DNA of 13,453 nucleotides from Thermoplasmata archaeon (GTDB lineage: Archaea > Thermoplasmatota > E2 > UBA202 > JdFR-43). Below the pieces are notes generated by a model that had not been told where the DNA came from, searched no databases, and saw nothing but the letters and a program-made list of their open reading frames with translations. The stretch is taken from positions 1 through 13,453 of the forward strand of contig JAGGSX010000059.1 in NCBI GenBank assembly GCA_021158865.1, written 5' to 3'. Of this stretch, positions 1 through 7,421 are shown piece after piece; the stretch's first letter is position 1, and the number at the start of each line of letters is the position of its first letter. The translations under genes were made by a program, and so were the position numbers.

Positions 1-24
1 GCATCATACCTTTGCCAGTATTTC

Positions 25-59
25 ATTCCCATCCCCAATTCCCCTACGGGGATGGGAAT
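25..59. repeat. Perfect 12-bp inverted repeat (hairpin)
   Basis: ATTCCCATCCCC at 25-36 is the exact reverse complement of GGGGATGGGAAT at 48-59, with an 11-nt loop. The loop holds a second CCCC (41-44), which could pair with the GGGG at 48-51 instead, so two mutually exclusive hairpins are possible. It lies about 60 nt beyond the end of the minus-strand JAMM gene. Neither side has a T-tract, so it does not look like an ordinary intrinsic terminator. The rest of 1-119 shows no gene. Confidence 0.6.
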
Positions 60-119
60 ATAAAATTCACGGAATTTTTCGAAAAACCCAAATTGGTGAA
101 AATATATGAAAACAAATGA

Positions 120-497
120 TTATTCAATTATCTTCAAATCAACTTTATTTCCATTAAAATCATAGGCTCTCCATGATTTGTCGTCATAAGGATACGCAAT
201 TATTATGTGTATGACACCATTTTTGCTGAATGTTATTAAATCTTCTTCAGATGGAAGTGGAACACCACTTGGATGGGAATGAACGGTTCCAACTATTGAA
301 AAATCTATTGGAGCCATATATATATTGAAGGTGGCATGTCGTTTGCCATAGGTCATTTGAGGAAGCATAACAATTTCAGATATTATTGTTTTGTCGTCCC
401 CAACTGAAAGCAGAGCAAGAAACTCGCGTGGATGCATTGCCTTTGCTCCTTCTTTTATTGTTTCAAGACAATCTCTATCTATTCCTTTTATTTTCAT
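120..497 (-). CDS. JAMM/MPN+ zinc metallopeptidase (desampylase-like)
   Basis: This 125-aa protein is a single-domain archaeal JAB1/MPN/Mov34 metalloprotease. The full JAMM signature is visible: Glu25, then His73 and His75 in VHSHPSG, then Ser83 and Asp86 in PSEED. In the family the two His and the Asp hold zinc, while the Glu and Ser act in catalysis. Characterised archaeal JAMM proteins cleave isopeptide or linear bonds to ubiquitin-like SAMP proteins, so a desampylase or related peptidase role in the cytoplasm is likely but not proven; no SAMP gene is visible here. There is no signal peptide. The length is typical of the minimal archaeal form. It is the last gene of the minus-strand nop5 run, 20 nt after the HhH-GPD-like gene. 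No good Shine-Dalgarno site precedes the ATG. The family call is secure; the substrate is unknown. Confidence 0.9.
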   Translation of the reverse strand: MKIKGIDRDCLETIKEGAKAMHPREFLALLSVGDDKTIISEIVMLPQMTYGKRHATFNIYMAPIDFSIVGTVHSHPSGVPLPSEEDLITFSKNGVIHIIIAYPYDDKSWRAYDFNGNKVDLKIIE

Positions 498-517
498 TGT
501 TATTTAATACCATACCA

Positions 518-1120
518 TCATAAACCTTTTGCTTTACATGGCATCGGGCATTCCCGACATTTATTTTTTCTGCAGTAATCTCTACCAAGGTTCATTAAAG
601 CAATTTCAAGTTCAATGGCATCAATTCCTTTAATTTTTTTAATTTCGTTTCCATCGAGCAATCCATGATTCTTTGCAGCCATCAATGCATATTTTGATAT
701 TTTATGAGGCATTCCCATCTCTCTAAGGAAAATATCTATGGTGACATCCCCAATCCCTTTTGCAAGTTTAAGCTCTTTTCTTAAATCTTTTCTTTCCAAT
801 ATTTTTTTCATTCCACCTTTTTTTATTATGTTTTTGCACGCCTCCATAATTTTATCAGCAGTTTTAAAATCATATCTTGTATAGCCACCTTCATCCAGAT
901 AAGAAACAACGGCATCCCATCCTGCTTTCAGAATTTTTTCTGGCTCTGTCAATCCATTTTTTTTAAATACCATATAAGTTTTGATTGCATTTTCCTCCCT
1001 TATCGGGGCGCCGAAAAGCAAGGCGGCGAGGAACCATTTGAATGGCTCTTTCTCTAATTTTATTCCAAGCCTTTCGCTATATTTTTCCCCATATTTTCCA
1101 ACAAATTCTTTCAAATTCAT
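518..1120 (-). CDS. HhH-GPD-like DNA glycosylase-family protein with C-terminal Cys cluster
   Basis: This 200-aa, mostly helical protein resembles the endonuclease III superfamily. A helix-hairpin-helix lies at residues 118-136 (KGIGDVT followed by IFLREMG). A Cys cluster sits at the C terminus: Cys183, Cys188, Cys191 and Cys195. The spacing is C-x4-C-x2-C-x3-C, tighter than the C-x6-C-x2-C-x5-C of classical EndoIII [4Fe-4S] loops. The catalytic Lys of Nth (in GRKT) is Val here (GDVT). No Asp occupies the usual catalytic position in the segment after the HhH (MPHKISKYA). Either it binds DNA without glycosylase/lyase activity or it uses other residues. The start is fixed by an ATGA overlap with the stop of the C25 peptidase gene (1117-1120), which implies translational coupling. 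The superfamily call is good; function is uncertain. Confidence 0.75.
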   Translation of the reverse strand: MNLKEFVGKYGEKYSERLGIKLEKEPFKWFLAALLFGAPIREENAIKTYMVFKKNGLTEPEKILKAGWDAVVSYLDEGGYTRYDFKTADKIMEACKNIIKKGGMKKILERKDLRKELKLAKGIGDVTIDIFLREMGMPHKISKYALMAAKNHGLLDGNEIKKIKGIDAIELEIALMNLGRDYCRKNKCRECPMPCKAKGL

Positions 1121-3234
1121 AGTATTGCAAAAGTTTTTATTGAACGATTGGCTTCATTCCCAGCTAAATCGACTGCAACAACTTTTATATCATAAATCCC
1201 AAAATAAAATCCATTCCATTTCCATGAATATGGTTTATCATAATCAACGAATTTTAATTCGTCATTTATCCAGAATTGCACATTTTTCATGAAGTCATCT
1301 TTAGCTTTTACTTCTATGTCTATTCCTCCTATTATTATGCTTTTATCCAGATTTGTTGAAAAAATCTTTTTGTTCAATAAATATACACCTCCTTTTTCGG
1401 GTTTTTCAATTACTATTGATGGCGGAGTAGAATCAAATAAACAATATGCATCTGCAGTATGAGGAAATTGCTCTCCTTTAACAAGGCTGCAAAATTCATA
1501 CCATCCTTCCGACGGAGGAATAAATTTCCAGTGCAAATCATTGCTATTGCCATAATATTTCCAACTGCTTTCCCAACCCCATATACTCTTTTTTCTATAA
1601 TAAAGACTTGCATTTTTTACATTTCCATTAATATGAGCATATACATTTATAACACCATTTCCAGTATTACTTTTAACATAAGCTCTTGACGTATTGGATA
1701 AAGGAGGTAATTTTATTGTTGGGTCTCCGAGCATATTGTATTCCATTAGTGTAAGGCGGTCAGTTTCGCTCATGAAAGAACGCATGGCATAGTCCTCTTT
1801 AGCAGCAGTGAATATGCTACCAGTTGTATTGTATCCATCATAGTATGCCTTGAAAAAAGCAAGGTCAAGGTAACCGCTCAGCCCATCTTTGATTGATTTA
1901 TCTAAATAAACATAAGCCACCCTGCTACTTCCAATATAGGCTATTGCTCCTCCATTTTCATCAAGCAAAAATTTTTCTCCAAGGCAATCTGTTGTATCAA
2001 ATTCATTTGTTGAACAAGCCATTGCAAATACAACTGGCAATTTATAGCCATTGTGCAGGAGATTTAAATCATTTATATCCCAGCTTCCAGATTGCCATCC
2101 CATTCCCTGCGGACTTCCATGAGAAGCAAAATTTACAAACATTGCCCCATTGTTTATGCCATCTGCAATCTCATTGTTTGTTGCGTTTCCATCTTTTCTA
2201 TATTCATCTGTTTCATAGAGTTTTTCTATATCCATGCCCGGCAATTCCTCCGATATGCATTCTTTCAAATACTCCCCTTCCCTCAAATCACTATCCCAGA
2301 AAAGTTCTGTCCCAATAAATAAAGCTTTTTCTTTCGGCAATTCAAAATTAATTATCTTATCCACAAGCAAATTCATCTCATTTTCATTGCTTGCTGGCAG
2401 TCTCCCGAGATATACATCGGGAAGAAAATCTATTGCATCATTCCTTTCTCCATAAATTCCATCTCCATTTGCATCCCATGAGGAAAAACTTCCATCTCCT
2501 CTAAAAACATCAGCATAATACAAATCACTTGGAACGTCACCTATACTTGTATTAACGTATCTAACAGGCAGCAGGCCGGCGTCGCCCGCCAGCAAAACAT
2601 ATTTTATGCCCCACTGCTCTATTGCATCTTTGATGTAATATTTTATTTTCTCTGGCTTATCCTTAAATTTAAATGTAGCATATATGTCTTCGAGAGTAAC
2701 AACTTTTGTTCTTATTCCATGGCTTTCTTTATAATCTGCAAGCCTTTGAGATTCTTCATACAAAGATGGAGGACAAATTATTAGTAAATCATAAGTATTG
2801 TTAGAATACAAATTTTTTATGCTGTAATTTAGATTAAAATCAAAATCTGCATGCAAAATTTTGCCTTTTTCATATCTATAAGGAAACATGTATACTGTAA
2901 GAAATTTACTTAATTTTCCATCCTTTATGCCCATTCTAATAGCATAGCCATACCATTTATTATATTCATATTGTAATGCATCGCTTTCATTTCCAATTGC
3001 AAATGGTTTCTCTGCCATTTTTATTTTTTCATTTATTGTCCTGATATTTTTAACATGAATACTTACATTTATTTTCGTTCCAGCAGGAAAAATATAATTT
3101 TTTACTTTATAAGGAAACATGGGATAACCTGCAATGTGTAAATAAATTCCGTCATATTTTACATCATTTTTTTCATTTACCGCATTTACATTAAAAATAA
3201 ATATAAGAGCAATAACAAAGGCAATCCATTTCAT
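1117..3234 (-). CDS. Secreted gingipain-like cysteine peptidase (family C25)
   Basis: A 705-aa secreted peptidase counted from the ATG at 3234; a GTG four codons upstream would add four residues before the signal peptide. Residues 1-18 form a classic signal peptide (Lys, hydrophobic core, VNA). A prodomain-like region follows, then the caspase-like C25 fold. Catalytic His372 lies in NFASHGSP and catalytic Cys407 in FAMACSTN, both matching the gingipain His/Cys dyad. GGAIAYIGSSR and LGDPTIKL mark the end of the catalytic domain. A calcium-loop-like DANGDGIYGE lies at about 254-263. The C-terminal roughly 100 residues form an Ig-like beta domain (from TPPSIVIEKP to the end). There is no C-terminal membrane anchor, so release outside the cell is likely. 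It sits 15 nt after nop5 and overlaps the next gene by 4 nt. Expected role: degradation of extracellular protein. Cleavage specificity cannot be read from the sequence. Confidence 0.88.
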   Translation of the reverse strand: MKWIAFVIALIFIFNVNAVNEKNDVKYDGIYLHIAGYPMFPYKVKNYIFPAGTKINVSIHVKNIRTINEKIKMAEKPFAIGNESDALQYEYNKWYGYAIRMGIKDGKLSKFLTVYMFPYRYEKGKILHADFDFNLNYSIKNLYSNNTYDLLIICPPSLYEESQRLADYKESHGIRTKVVTLEDIYATFKFKDKPEKIKYYIKDAIEQWGIKYVLLAGDAGLLPVRYVNTSIGDVPSDLYYADVFRGDGSFSSWDANGDGIYGERNDAIDFLPDVYLGRLPASNENEMNLLVDKIINFELPKEKALFIGTELFWDSDLREGEYLKECISEELPGMDIEKLYETDEYRKDGNATNNEIADGINNGAMFVNFASHGSPQGMGWQSGSWDINDLNLLHNGYKLPVVFAMACSTNEFDTTDCLGEKFLLDENGGAIAYIGSSRVAYVYLDKSIKDGLSGYLDLAFFKAYYDGYNTTGSIFTAAKEDYAMRSFMSETDRLTLMEYNMLGDPTIKLPPLSNTSRAYVKSNTGNGVINVYAHINGNVKNASLYYRKKSIWGWESSWKYYGNSNDLHWKFIPPSEGWYEFCSLVKGEQFPHTADAYCLFDSTPPSIVIEKPEKGGVYLLNKKIFSTNLDKSIIIGGIDIEVKAKDDFMKNVQFWINDELKFVDYDKPYSWKWNGFYFGIYDIKVVAVDLAGNEANRSIKTFAIL

Positions 3235-3249
3235 ACGTGATAACACATT

Positions 3250-4200
3250 TTAAATATTTAGGCATTTCTTTGTTTTCATTATCTCCTCATACTTTCTTTT
3301 TATTTCCTTATCCAAGTCATCTGCAATGTAATTATGAGTGAATGCATCAGCTTTTGCAGCTATTGCAATTTTTGTTGCAAGCAATCTTGCTATCCTTCCT
3401 CTTTTTTTCCTTGGAGCTTTATTCACCATTTCATGCATAAAAATCACGCCATGCTTGGGCGGAGGGCTGCCAGATTTTAGATGGCGAAACAGAGCTTTTT
3501 CCGCTCCAAGCAATTGTATGGTTCCAGATGGCATAACTGCAAGCCTGTCCAATCCTCCTGCTATTGCCACCAAACGTGCTGATATTTTATATCCAACTAT
3601 TTTTGTCAAATTTGGAGCAATTGTTTGCATAGCTTTCTCAATATATTCCTCCAAACCTTCTTTTGATTTTTCTATCGATACAACAATTTCAGCCAATTTT
3701 TTTATTGAATTGCTTTCAAGCCTGTTTATTTCATTGCCATCTAAATCAAATTTTAAAATATCTTCAATGCTTTCAAATTCATTGAAAAATCCATACCAGT
3801 CACGCAACCTTTCCCTCAATATATTTTCAACTTTTATTAAATCATCCAATGCATTGACTGCTTCGCTTATGCGCCTCTCTCTTTTACCTTCCTCTTCCCT
3901 TATTTTCTTAATTGCTGCTTTTATACATGCTTCTTTTAATAATGAGATGGAATAGCCATATTCTTTGCCCATTATCTTCAATTTTTTTATTTTGCCAAAT
4001 TTTCCAATTTTTGAGAGTCTTTTTTCTCCCACAATGGGCTCATATTTTTTAAATCTATTTTCTTCTTCAAGCAAAATTCCATTCTGAATTTTGTATATTC
4101 TTTCTGCAATTTCATTTGCATCTTTTGGAAACAATATTTTATCAATTATCTCATTATCATACAAGAATACTCCAAACCATTTGGTAGCAAGATACATCAT
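3250..4200 (-). CDS. nop5: Nop5/Nop56-related C/D box RNP core protein
   Basis: This is the scaffold protein of archaeal C/D box sRNPs, which guide 2'-O-methylation of rRNA and tRNA. It bridges L7Ae-bound guide RNA and the methyltransferase fibrillarin. With the start at 4200 it has 316 aa. It shows an N-terminal domain beginning MMYLATKWFGVF, a central coiled-coil region (about 85-185), and the Nop domain with its signature GAEKALFRHL at 232-241 followed by PPKHGVIF. The C-terminal tail is rich in Lys and Arg. In the coiled coil the usual WYG..HFPEL segment is replaced by WYGFFNEFES. An upstream ATG at 4221 would leave only 8 bp to the divergent pyrD; the 4200 ATG is preferred because a TATA box is centred 23.5 nt before it. 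Fibrillarin, often its neighbour in archaea, is not in the window. Confidence 0.93.
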   Translation of the reverse strand: MMYLATKWFGVFLYDNEIIDKILFPKDANEIAERIYKIQNGILLEEENRFKKYEPIVGEKRLSKIGKFGKIKKLKIMGKEYGYSISLLKEACIKAAIKKIREEEGKRERRISEAVNALDDLIKVENILRERLRDWYGFFNEFESIEDILKFDLDGNEINRLESNSIKKLAEIVVSIEKSKEGLEEYIEKAMQTIAPNLTKIVGYKISARLVAIAGGLDRLAVMPSGTIQLLGAEKALFRHLKSGSPPPKHGVIFMHEMVNKAPRKKRGRIARLLATKIAIAAKADAFTHNYIADDLDKEIKRKYEEIMKTKKCLNI

Positions 4201-4229
4201 TAATTTAAATACAAATTGCATTTAAAATT
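4201..4229. promoter_or_regulatory. Overlapping divergent leaderless promoters of nop5 and pyrD
   Basis: The 29 bp between the preferred starts carry two TATA-like boxes. On the plus strand TTTAAATA (4204-4211) is centred 22.5 nt before the pyrD ATG (4230). On the minus strand TTTTAAAT (complement of 4220-4227) is centred 23.5 nt before the nop5 ATG (4200). Neither gene has a Shine-Dalgarno site, which fits leaderless transcripts. The boxes are 16 bp apart, so pre-initiation complexes for the two genes should exclude each other. Confidence 0.6.
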
Positions 4230-5105
4230 ATGCTTGAGATTTCAATTAAAAATATAAAAATGAAAAATCCATTGATGCTTGCTTCTGGAATTTTGGATTT
4301 AACAAAAAGTAGCATGGAAAGAATAAAAGATGCTGGAGCCATAGTCACAAAATCAATTGGCATCCATGCGAGAAAAGGATATGAGAATCCAACATTTTTT
4401 GATGCTGGCGTCGGCATATTAAATGCAATGGGATTGCCAAATCCCGGCATAGATGAATATATAAAAGAAATAGATGGAATAAAAGTCGATGTTTTGATTG
4501 GCAGTATATTTGGAGAGGATGATAAAGAATTTGGTTATCTTGCAAAAAAGATTGCACCTTATATAAATGCAATAGAGATGAATATGAGCTGCCCCCATGC
4601 AAAAAAATTTGGAATGGAATATCCAACAAATGAAATAGACAATGCAGTAAAAGAAGCAAAAAAATCAAAAAAGCCAGTTTTTGTAAAACTTGGAATGGAA
4701 AATTTGATTGAGAGAGCTGAAAAAGCTGTGGATGGCGGCGCAGACGCAATAGTTGCAATAAATACGATAAAAGCCATGGCAATAGATATTGACGTAGCAA
4801 TGCCAGTTCTTTCAAATAAAATCGGTGGATATTCTGGGAAAGCTATAAAACCAATTGGCGTGAGATGTGTTTATGAACTTGCAAGCAATTTTGACCTGCC
4901 AATCATAGGAGTGGGGGGAATAACAAATGCAAGAGATGTAATAGAATATATGATGGCAGGCGCCACAGCCGTCCAGATTGGAACAGGAATATACTATGAA
5001 GGTGAGGGAATATTCACAAAAATTAAGGATGAATTGAAAAAATGGCTAAATAAAAATGGTTACGACAGCATAAAGGATATAATTGGCTTGGCTTTGAAGA
5101 AATGA
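4230..5105 (+). CDS. pyrD: Dihydroorotate dehydrogenase, class 1B-like catalytic subunit
   Basis: This 291-aa FMN enzyme oxidises dihydroorotate to orotate in pyrimidine synthesis, in the cytoplasm. It is a TIM barrel with family motifs in order: N-terminal ASGI, KSIG with Lys41, ILNAMGLPNPG (63-73), and the active-site loop NMSCPHAKKFG with Cys121. Later motifs are FVKLG, NKIGGYSGKAIKPI (196-209), IIGVGGI (225-231) and GATAVQIGTG (244-253), the last two forming the FMN phosphate site. A Cys rather than Ser as active-site base points to class 1. Class 1B enzymes usually pair with a PyrK iron-sulfur/FAD subunit; no pyrK lies beside it here, so PyrK is elsewhere or another acceptor is used. The gene is monocistronic, diverges from nop5 and converges on the aminotransferase gene. 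The start fits a leaderless promoter. Confidence 0.95.
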   Translation: MLEISIKNIKMKNPLMLASGILDLTKSSMERIKDAGAIVTKSIGIHARKGYENPTFFDAGVGILNAMGLPNPGIDEYIKEIDGIKVDVLIGSIFGEDDKEFGYLAKKIAPYINAIEMNMSCPHAKKFGMEYPTNEIDNAVKEAKKSKKPVFVKLGMENLIERAEKAVDGGADAIVAINTIKAMAIDIDVAMPVLSNKIGGYSGKAIKPIGVRCVYELASNFDLPIIGVGGITNARDVIEYMMAGATAVQIGTGIYYEGEGIFTKIKDELKKWLNKNGYDSIKDIIGLALKK

Positions 5106-5134
5106 TTGATGTAATGTTAAAGTAATTCTTTCAA

Positions 5135-6487
5135 TTATTTCATTTGTGTATCAACTTCTTTTATTGCATCTTCAAGTAAATTCAATGCATTTTCTAATTG
5201 CTCACTATCAATCAGCAATGGAGGAATGTATCTTATTGATGAATCTCCACATCCAAGTAGAAGCAATCCTTTATAAAATGCTTTATTTATTATTTCATCT
5301 CTCGCTTTTGGATTTATTTCCTTACTTTCCTTATTTTTTACAATCTCTGTCGCCTGCATTAGTCCTATGCCACGCGCATCTCCAACAATTTCATAATTTT
5401 CTTCCATTTCTTTTAGCCTCTTACCCATATATTTTCCCTGTTTTTCAGCATTGCTTATCAATCCATTTTGCAAAACATCTATTGTTGCAAGAGAAGCTGC
5501 ACATGCAACAGGATTCCCACCAAAAGTTGTTGAGTGGGCTCCCTTAACTTTGAAATCATTGGCAGCAGGATAAACACATGCAGATATTGGTATTCCTGAA
5601 GCCATTGCTTTTGCAGTTGTTATTACATCTGGTATGACATCAAAATGCTCAATAGCCCACATCTTTCCTGTTCTTCCAAATCCAGCCTGTATCTCATCAT
5701 CAACAAACAATATTCCATTTTCATGAGCAACTTTATATAACTCCTTATGAAAATTTTTTGGAGGAACAACATAGCCACCCTCTCCCTGAATTGGTTCTAC
5801 GAATATGGCTGCAACCTCATCGGCAGGAAGTAAATGATTGAAGATATACCTCATGTAATCAATGACAGCATTTACAAGTTCATCTGGTTCTTCATATCCA
5901 TCAATTCCAAAAGGGTTTCGATATGGATTTGGATATGGAATATGAATAACACCTGGCATCCATGGGAAAAATCTCTGCTTATGAATGACTTTGCTTGCTG
6001 TCAAAGATAGAGAACCCATCGTCCTTCCATGGAAAGCACCAACAAATGCAACAAAAAACTTCCTTTTCGTGCTCCATCTTGCCATTTTTATGGCTGCCTC
6101 GACGGCTTCTGCCCCACTGTTCCCATAATAAACTTTTTTGCCAAAATTGCCAGGGGTTATTTCAACAAGCTTTTTAGCAAGCTCCGCCTGAACGTCATAA
6201 TAAAAATCTGTTCCAGCAAAATGTATGAATTTTTCAGCCTGCTTTTTTATGGCTTCAACAACTTTTGGATGGCTGTGCCCGGTATTCGCGACGCCGATGC
6301 CAGAAGTAAAATCAAAAAATATGTTTCCATCAACGTCTTCAAAGACGATTCCTTTTGCTTCTTTTACCACTGCTGGGAGAGCTTTCGTTGTTGTAGCCAT
6401 ATATTCTCCATCTTTTTTTATTGTTTCATCCGCATTACTGCCCACTAAATTCAAAATATTTGGTTTAGATTCTTTTCCAGTTATCAT
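5135..6487 (-). CDS. Class III PLP-dependent aminotransferase (GABA/ornithine aminotransferase or amino-acid racemase type)
   Basis: A fold-type I, PLP-dependent enzyme of 450 aa from the ATG at 6487; an in-frame ATG at 6493 is also possible. Motifs: GNSGAEAVEAAIK (phosphate-binding region), AFHGRTMG with His153 stacking on PLP, FVEPIQGEGG, VDDEIQAGFGRTG with Asp264 pairing to the PLP nitrogen, the Schiff-base Lys293 in TTAKAMASG, and STTFGGNPVA. The TAKA(I/M)ASG motif and length resemble archaeal 4-aminobutyrate aminotransferase-like proteins. Some members of that archaeal group are amino-acid racemases rather than aminotransferases, so the substrate should be left open. It diverges from the FilR1-type regulator gene, which makes it a candidate target. 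A TATA box is centred about 23 nt before the 6487 ATG. Confidence 0.92.
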   Translation of the reverse strand: MITGKESKPNILNLVGSNADETIKKDGEYMATTTKALPAVVKEAKGIVFEDVDGNIFFDFTSGIGVANTGHSHPKVVEAIKKQAEKFIHFAGTDFYYDVQAELAKKLVEITPGNFGKKVYYGNSGAEAVEAAIKMARWSTKRKFFVAFVGAFHGRTMGSLSLTASKVIHKQRFFPWMPGVIHIPYPNPYRNPFGIDGYEEPDELVNAVIDYMRYIFNHLLPADEVAAIFVEPIQGEGGYVVPPKNFHKELYKVAHENGILFVDDEIQAGFGRTGKMWAIEHFDVIPDVITTAKAMASGIPISACVYPAANDFKVKGAHSTTFGGNPVACAASLATIDVLQNGLISNAEKQGKYMGKRLKEMEENYEIVGDARGIGLMQATEIVKNKESKEINPKARDEIINKAFYKGLLLLGCGDSSIRYIPPLLIDSEQLENALNLLEDAIKEVDTQMK

Positions 6488-6505
6488 GAGCATGAAATGT
6501 TGATG

Positions 6506-6515
6506 TATTTAAAAA
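6506..6515 (-). promoter_or_regulatory. TATA box of the aminotransferase gene
   Basis: On the minus strand this reads TTTTTAAATA. It is centred about 23 nt before the ATG at 6487 and 17 nt before the alternative ATG at 6493. The first spacing matches the other leaderless genes in the window, so it decides the start. Confidence 0.5.
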
Positions 6516-6535
6516 ATTTCTTACATTGTTTTGAG

Positions 6536-6608
6536 AGAGCAAAATTGTCGGTCGTTTGCAATAAATATACCAACAAACATTATATATAGAATTAGCCAAT
6601 ATTGCTCT
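6536..6608. promoter_or_regulatory. Candidate operator: split inverted repeat in the aminotransferase/regulator divergon
   Basis: AGAGCAAAATTG (6536-6547) and CAATATTGCTCT (6597-6608) are inverted copies matching at 11 of 12 positions, with centres 61 bp apart (about six helical turns). The right arm ends directly before the regulator ATG at 6609, so binding there would block its leaderless transcription start. The left arm lies just upstream of the aminotransferase TATA box. This suggests autoregulation plus control of the divergent gene, by inference only. Confidence 0.4.
6581..6588 (+). promoter_or_regulatory. TATA box of the FilR1-type regulator gene
   Basis: TATATATA is centred 24.5 nt before the ATG at 6609, with no Shine-Dalgarno site between them. 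This indicates a leaderless mRNA and supports the 6609 start over a TTG far upstream at 6531. Confidence 0.65.
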
Positions 6609-7421
6609 ATGGATAACGTATTTAAAATATTTGATGAGGTGGAAGAGGAATTAAAATTTATAGCATCTTCGGGGTTGAGAATGAAAATGATGATAAGTCT
6701 GTTTGAAAAACCAAAAACTTCGACGGAATTGAAAAGTGAGTTTAAAATAGGTGCTTCTACAATTATCCACACAGCGAGAGATCTGGAAAAAGAAAAAATT
6801 TTGAAGGAAGAAATAGATGGTTATCATTTAACAACAATAGGAAAAATAATTACCTATAAACTTATAGAAATGATAAAGACATTGAGAGCATTAAAGAAAA
6901 GTCAGGAATTTTGGCTCACCCATATAATAGATGATGTTCCAGAAAAATTTTTGAGAGAAATGTACAAACTTTATGAACACGATGCCATGCGTTCTTCAAT
7001 GAGAAATGTATTCAAAACTTTATCTATTTATCTGGAGTTATCCAGAAAAGCGAAAAAATTCTGGGGGGTTTCGCCAATTTTTGTTGATGTTTTTGTAACT
7101 CTAATAAAAAAATTGGCTGATAGAAATGCTGATGTTAAATTAGTTCTAACAGAGGAAGTTTTTGGAGAAATAAAAAATAAACACAGAGATGTTTTGAAAA
7201 ATGTTTTTTCAAAAATAGAATTGTGGATAATTCAGGAAGAACCAAAAGTAGCTTTTACTGTAACAGATTCATTTCTATCTGTTGGATTATTTGAAGAAAA
7301 TGGGGTTTATGACCCCACGTATGATATTATTAGTAGGGATGAAGAGGCGATAGAATGGGGTAGAGAATTATTCGAATATTATAAAAGTAAGGCGAGAAAG
7401 GCGACTTTGGAAGATATATAA
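6609..7421 (+). CDS. Winged-helix transcriptional regulator, FilR1/DUF1724 type
   Basis: A 270-aa archaeal regulator. The N-terminal half is a winged helix-turn-helix (about 20-90): SGLRMKMMISLFEKPKTSTEL, then the recognition region IGASTIIHTARDLEKEKIL, then the wing GYHLTTIGK. The C-terminal half (about 125-255) matches the FilR1 or DUF1724 domain found in archaeal predicted regulators, with ending SVGLFEENGVYDPTYDIISRDEEAIEWGRELFEYY. In the methanogen protein FilR1 this domain binds a signal molecule, but no ligand can be predicted here. The true start is the ATG at 6609, supported by the TATA spacing. It diverges from the aminotransferase gene, and its TAA overlaps the start of the UbiA reading frame, so it may regulate either neighbour and itself. 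Confidence 0.85.
   Translation: MDNVFKIFDEVEEELKFIASSGLRMKMMISLFEKPKTSTELKSEFKIGASTIIHTARDLEKEKILKEEIDGYHLTTIGKIITYKLIEMIKTLRALKKSQEFWLTHIIDDVPEKFLREMYKLYEHDAMRSSMRNVFKTLSIYLELSRKAKKFWGVSPIFVDVFVTLIKKLADRNADVKLVLTEEVFGEIKNKHRDVLKNVFSKIELWIIQEEPKVAFTVTDSFLSVGLFEENGVYDPTYDIISRDEEAIEWGRELFEYYKSKARKATLEDI

Noticed and set aside
25..59. The hairpin as a CRISPR repeat
   Set aside because: Only one copy is visible and there is no repeat-spacer periodicity in the first 119 nt or anywhere else in the window.
1117..3234. Horizontal transfer of the C25 peptidase from Bacteroidetes
   Set aside because: Base composition and codon use look like those of the neighbours, and archaeal C25 peptidases are already known. 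Nothing in the window points to recent transfer.
3338..3955. Plus-strand reading frame of 205 codons opposite nop5
   Set aside because: It is the antisense shadow of nop5, whose minus-strand protein matches the Nop domain along its length. The shadow has no recognisable motif, promoter or ribosome site.
4345..4815. Minus-strand reading frame of 156 codons inside pyrD
   Set aside because: Antisense of pyrD, low complexity (Leu/His/Gln), and no family features.
6531..6608. An N-terminal extension of the FilR1-type regulator from a TTG at 6531
   Set aside because: The extension would run through the regulator's own TATA box, and the wHTH protein begins naturally at the ATG at 6609.
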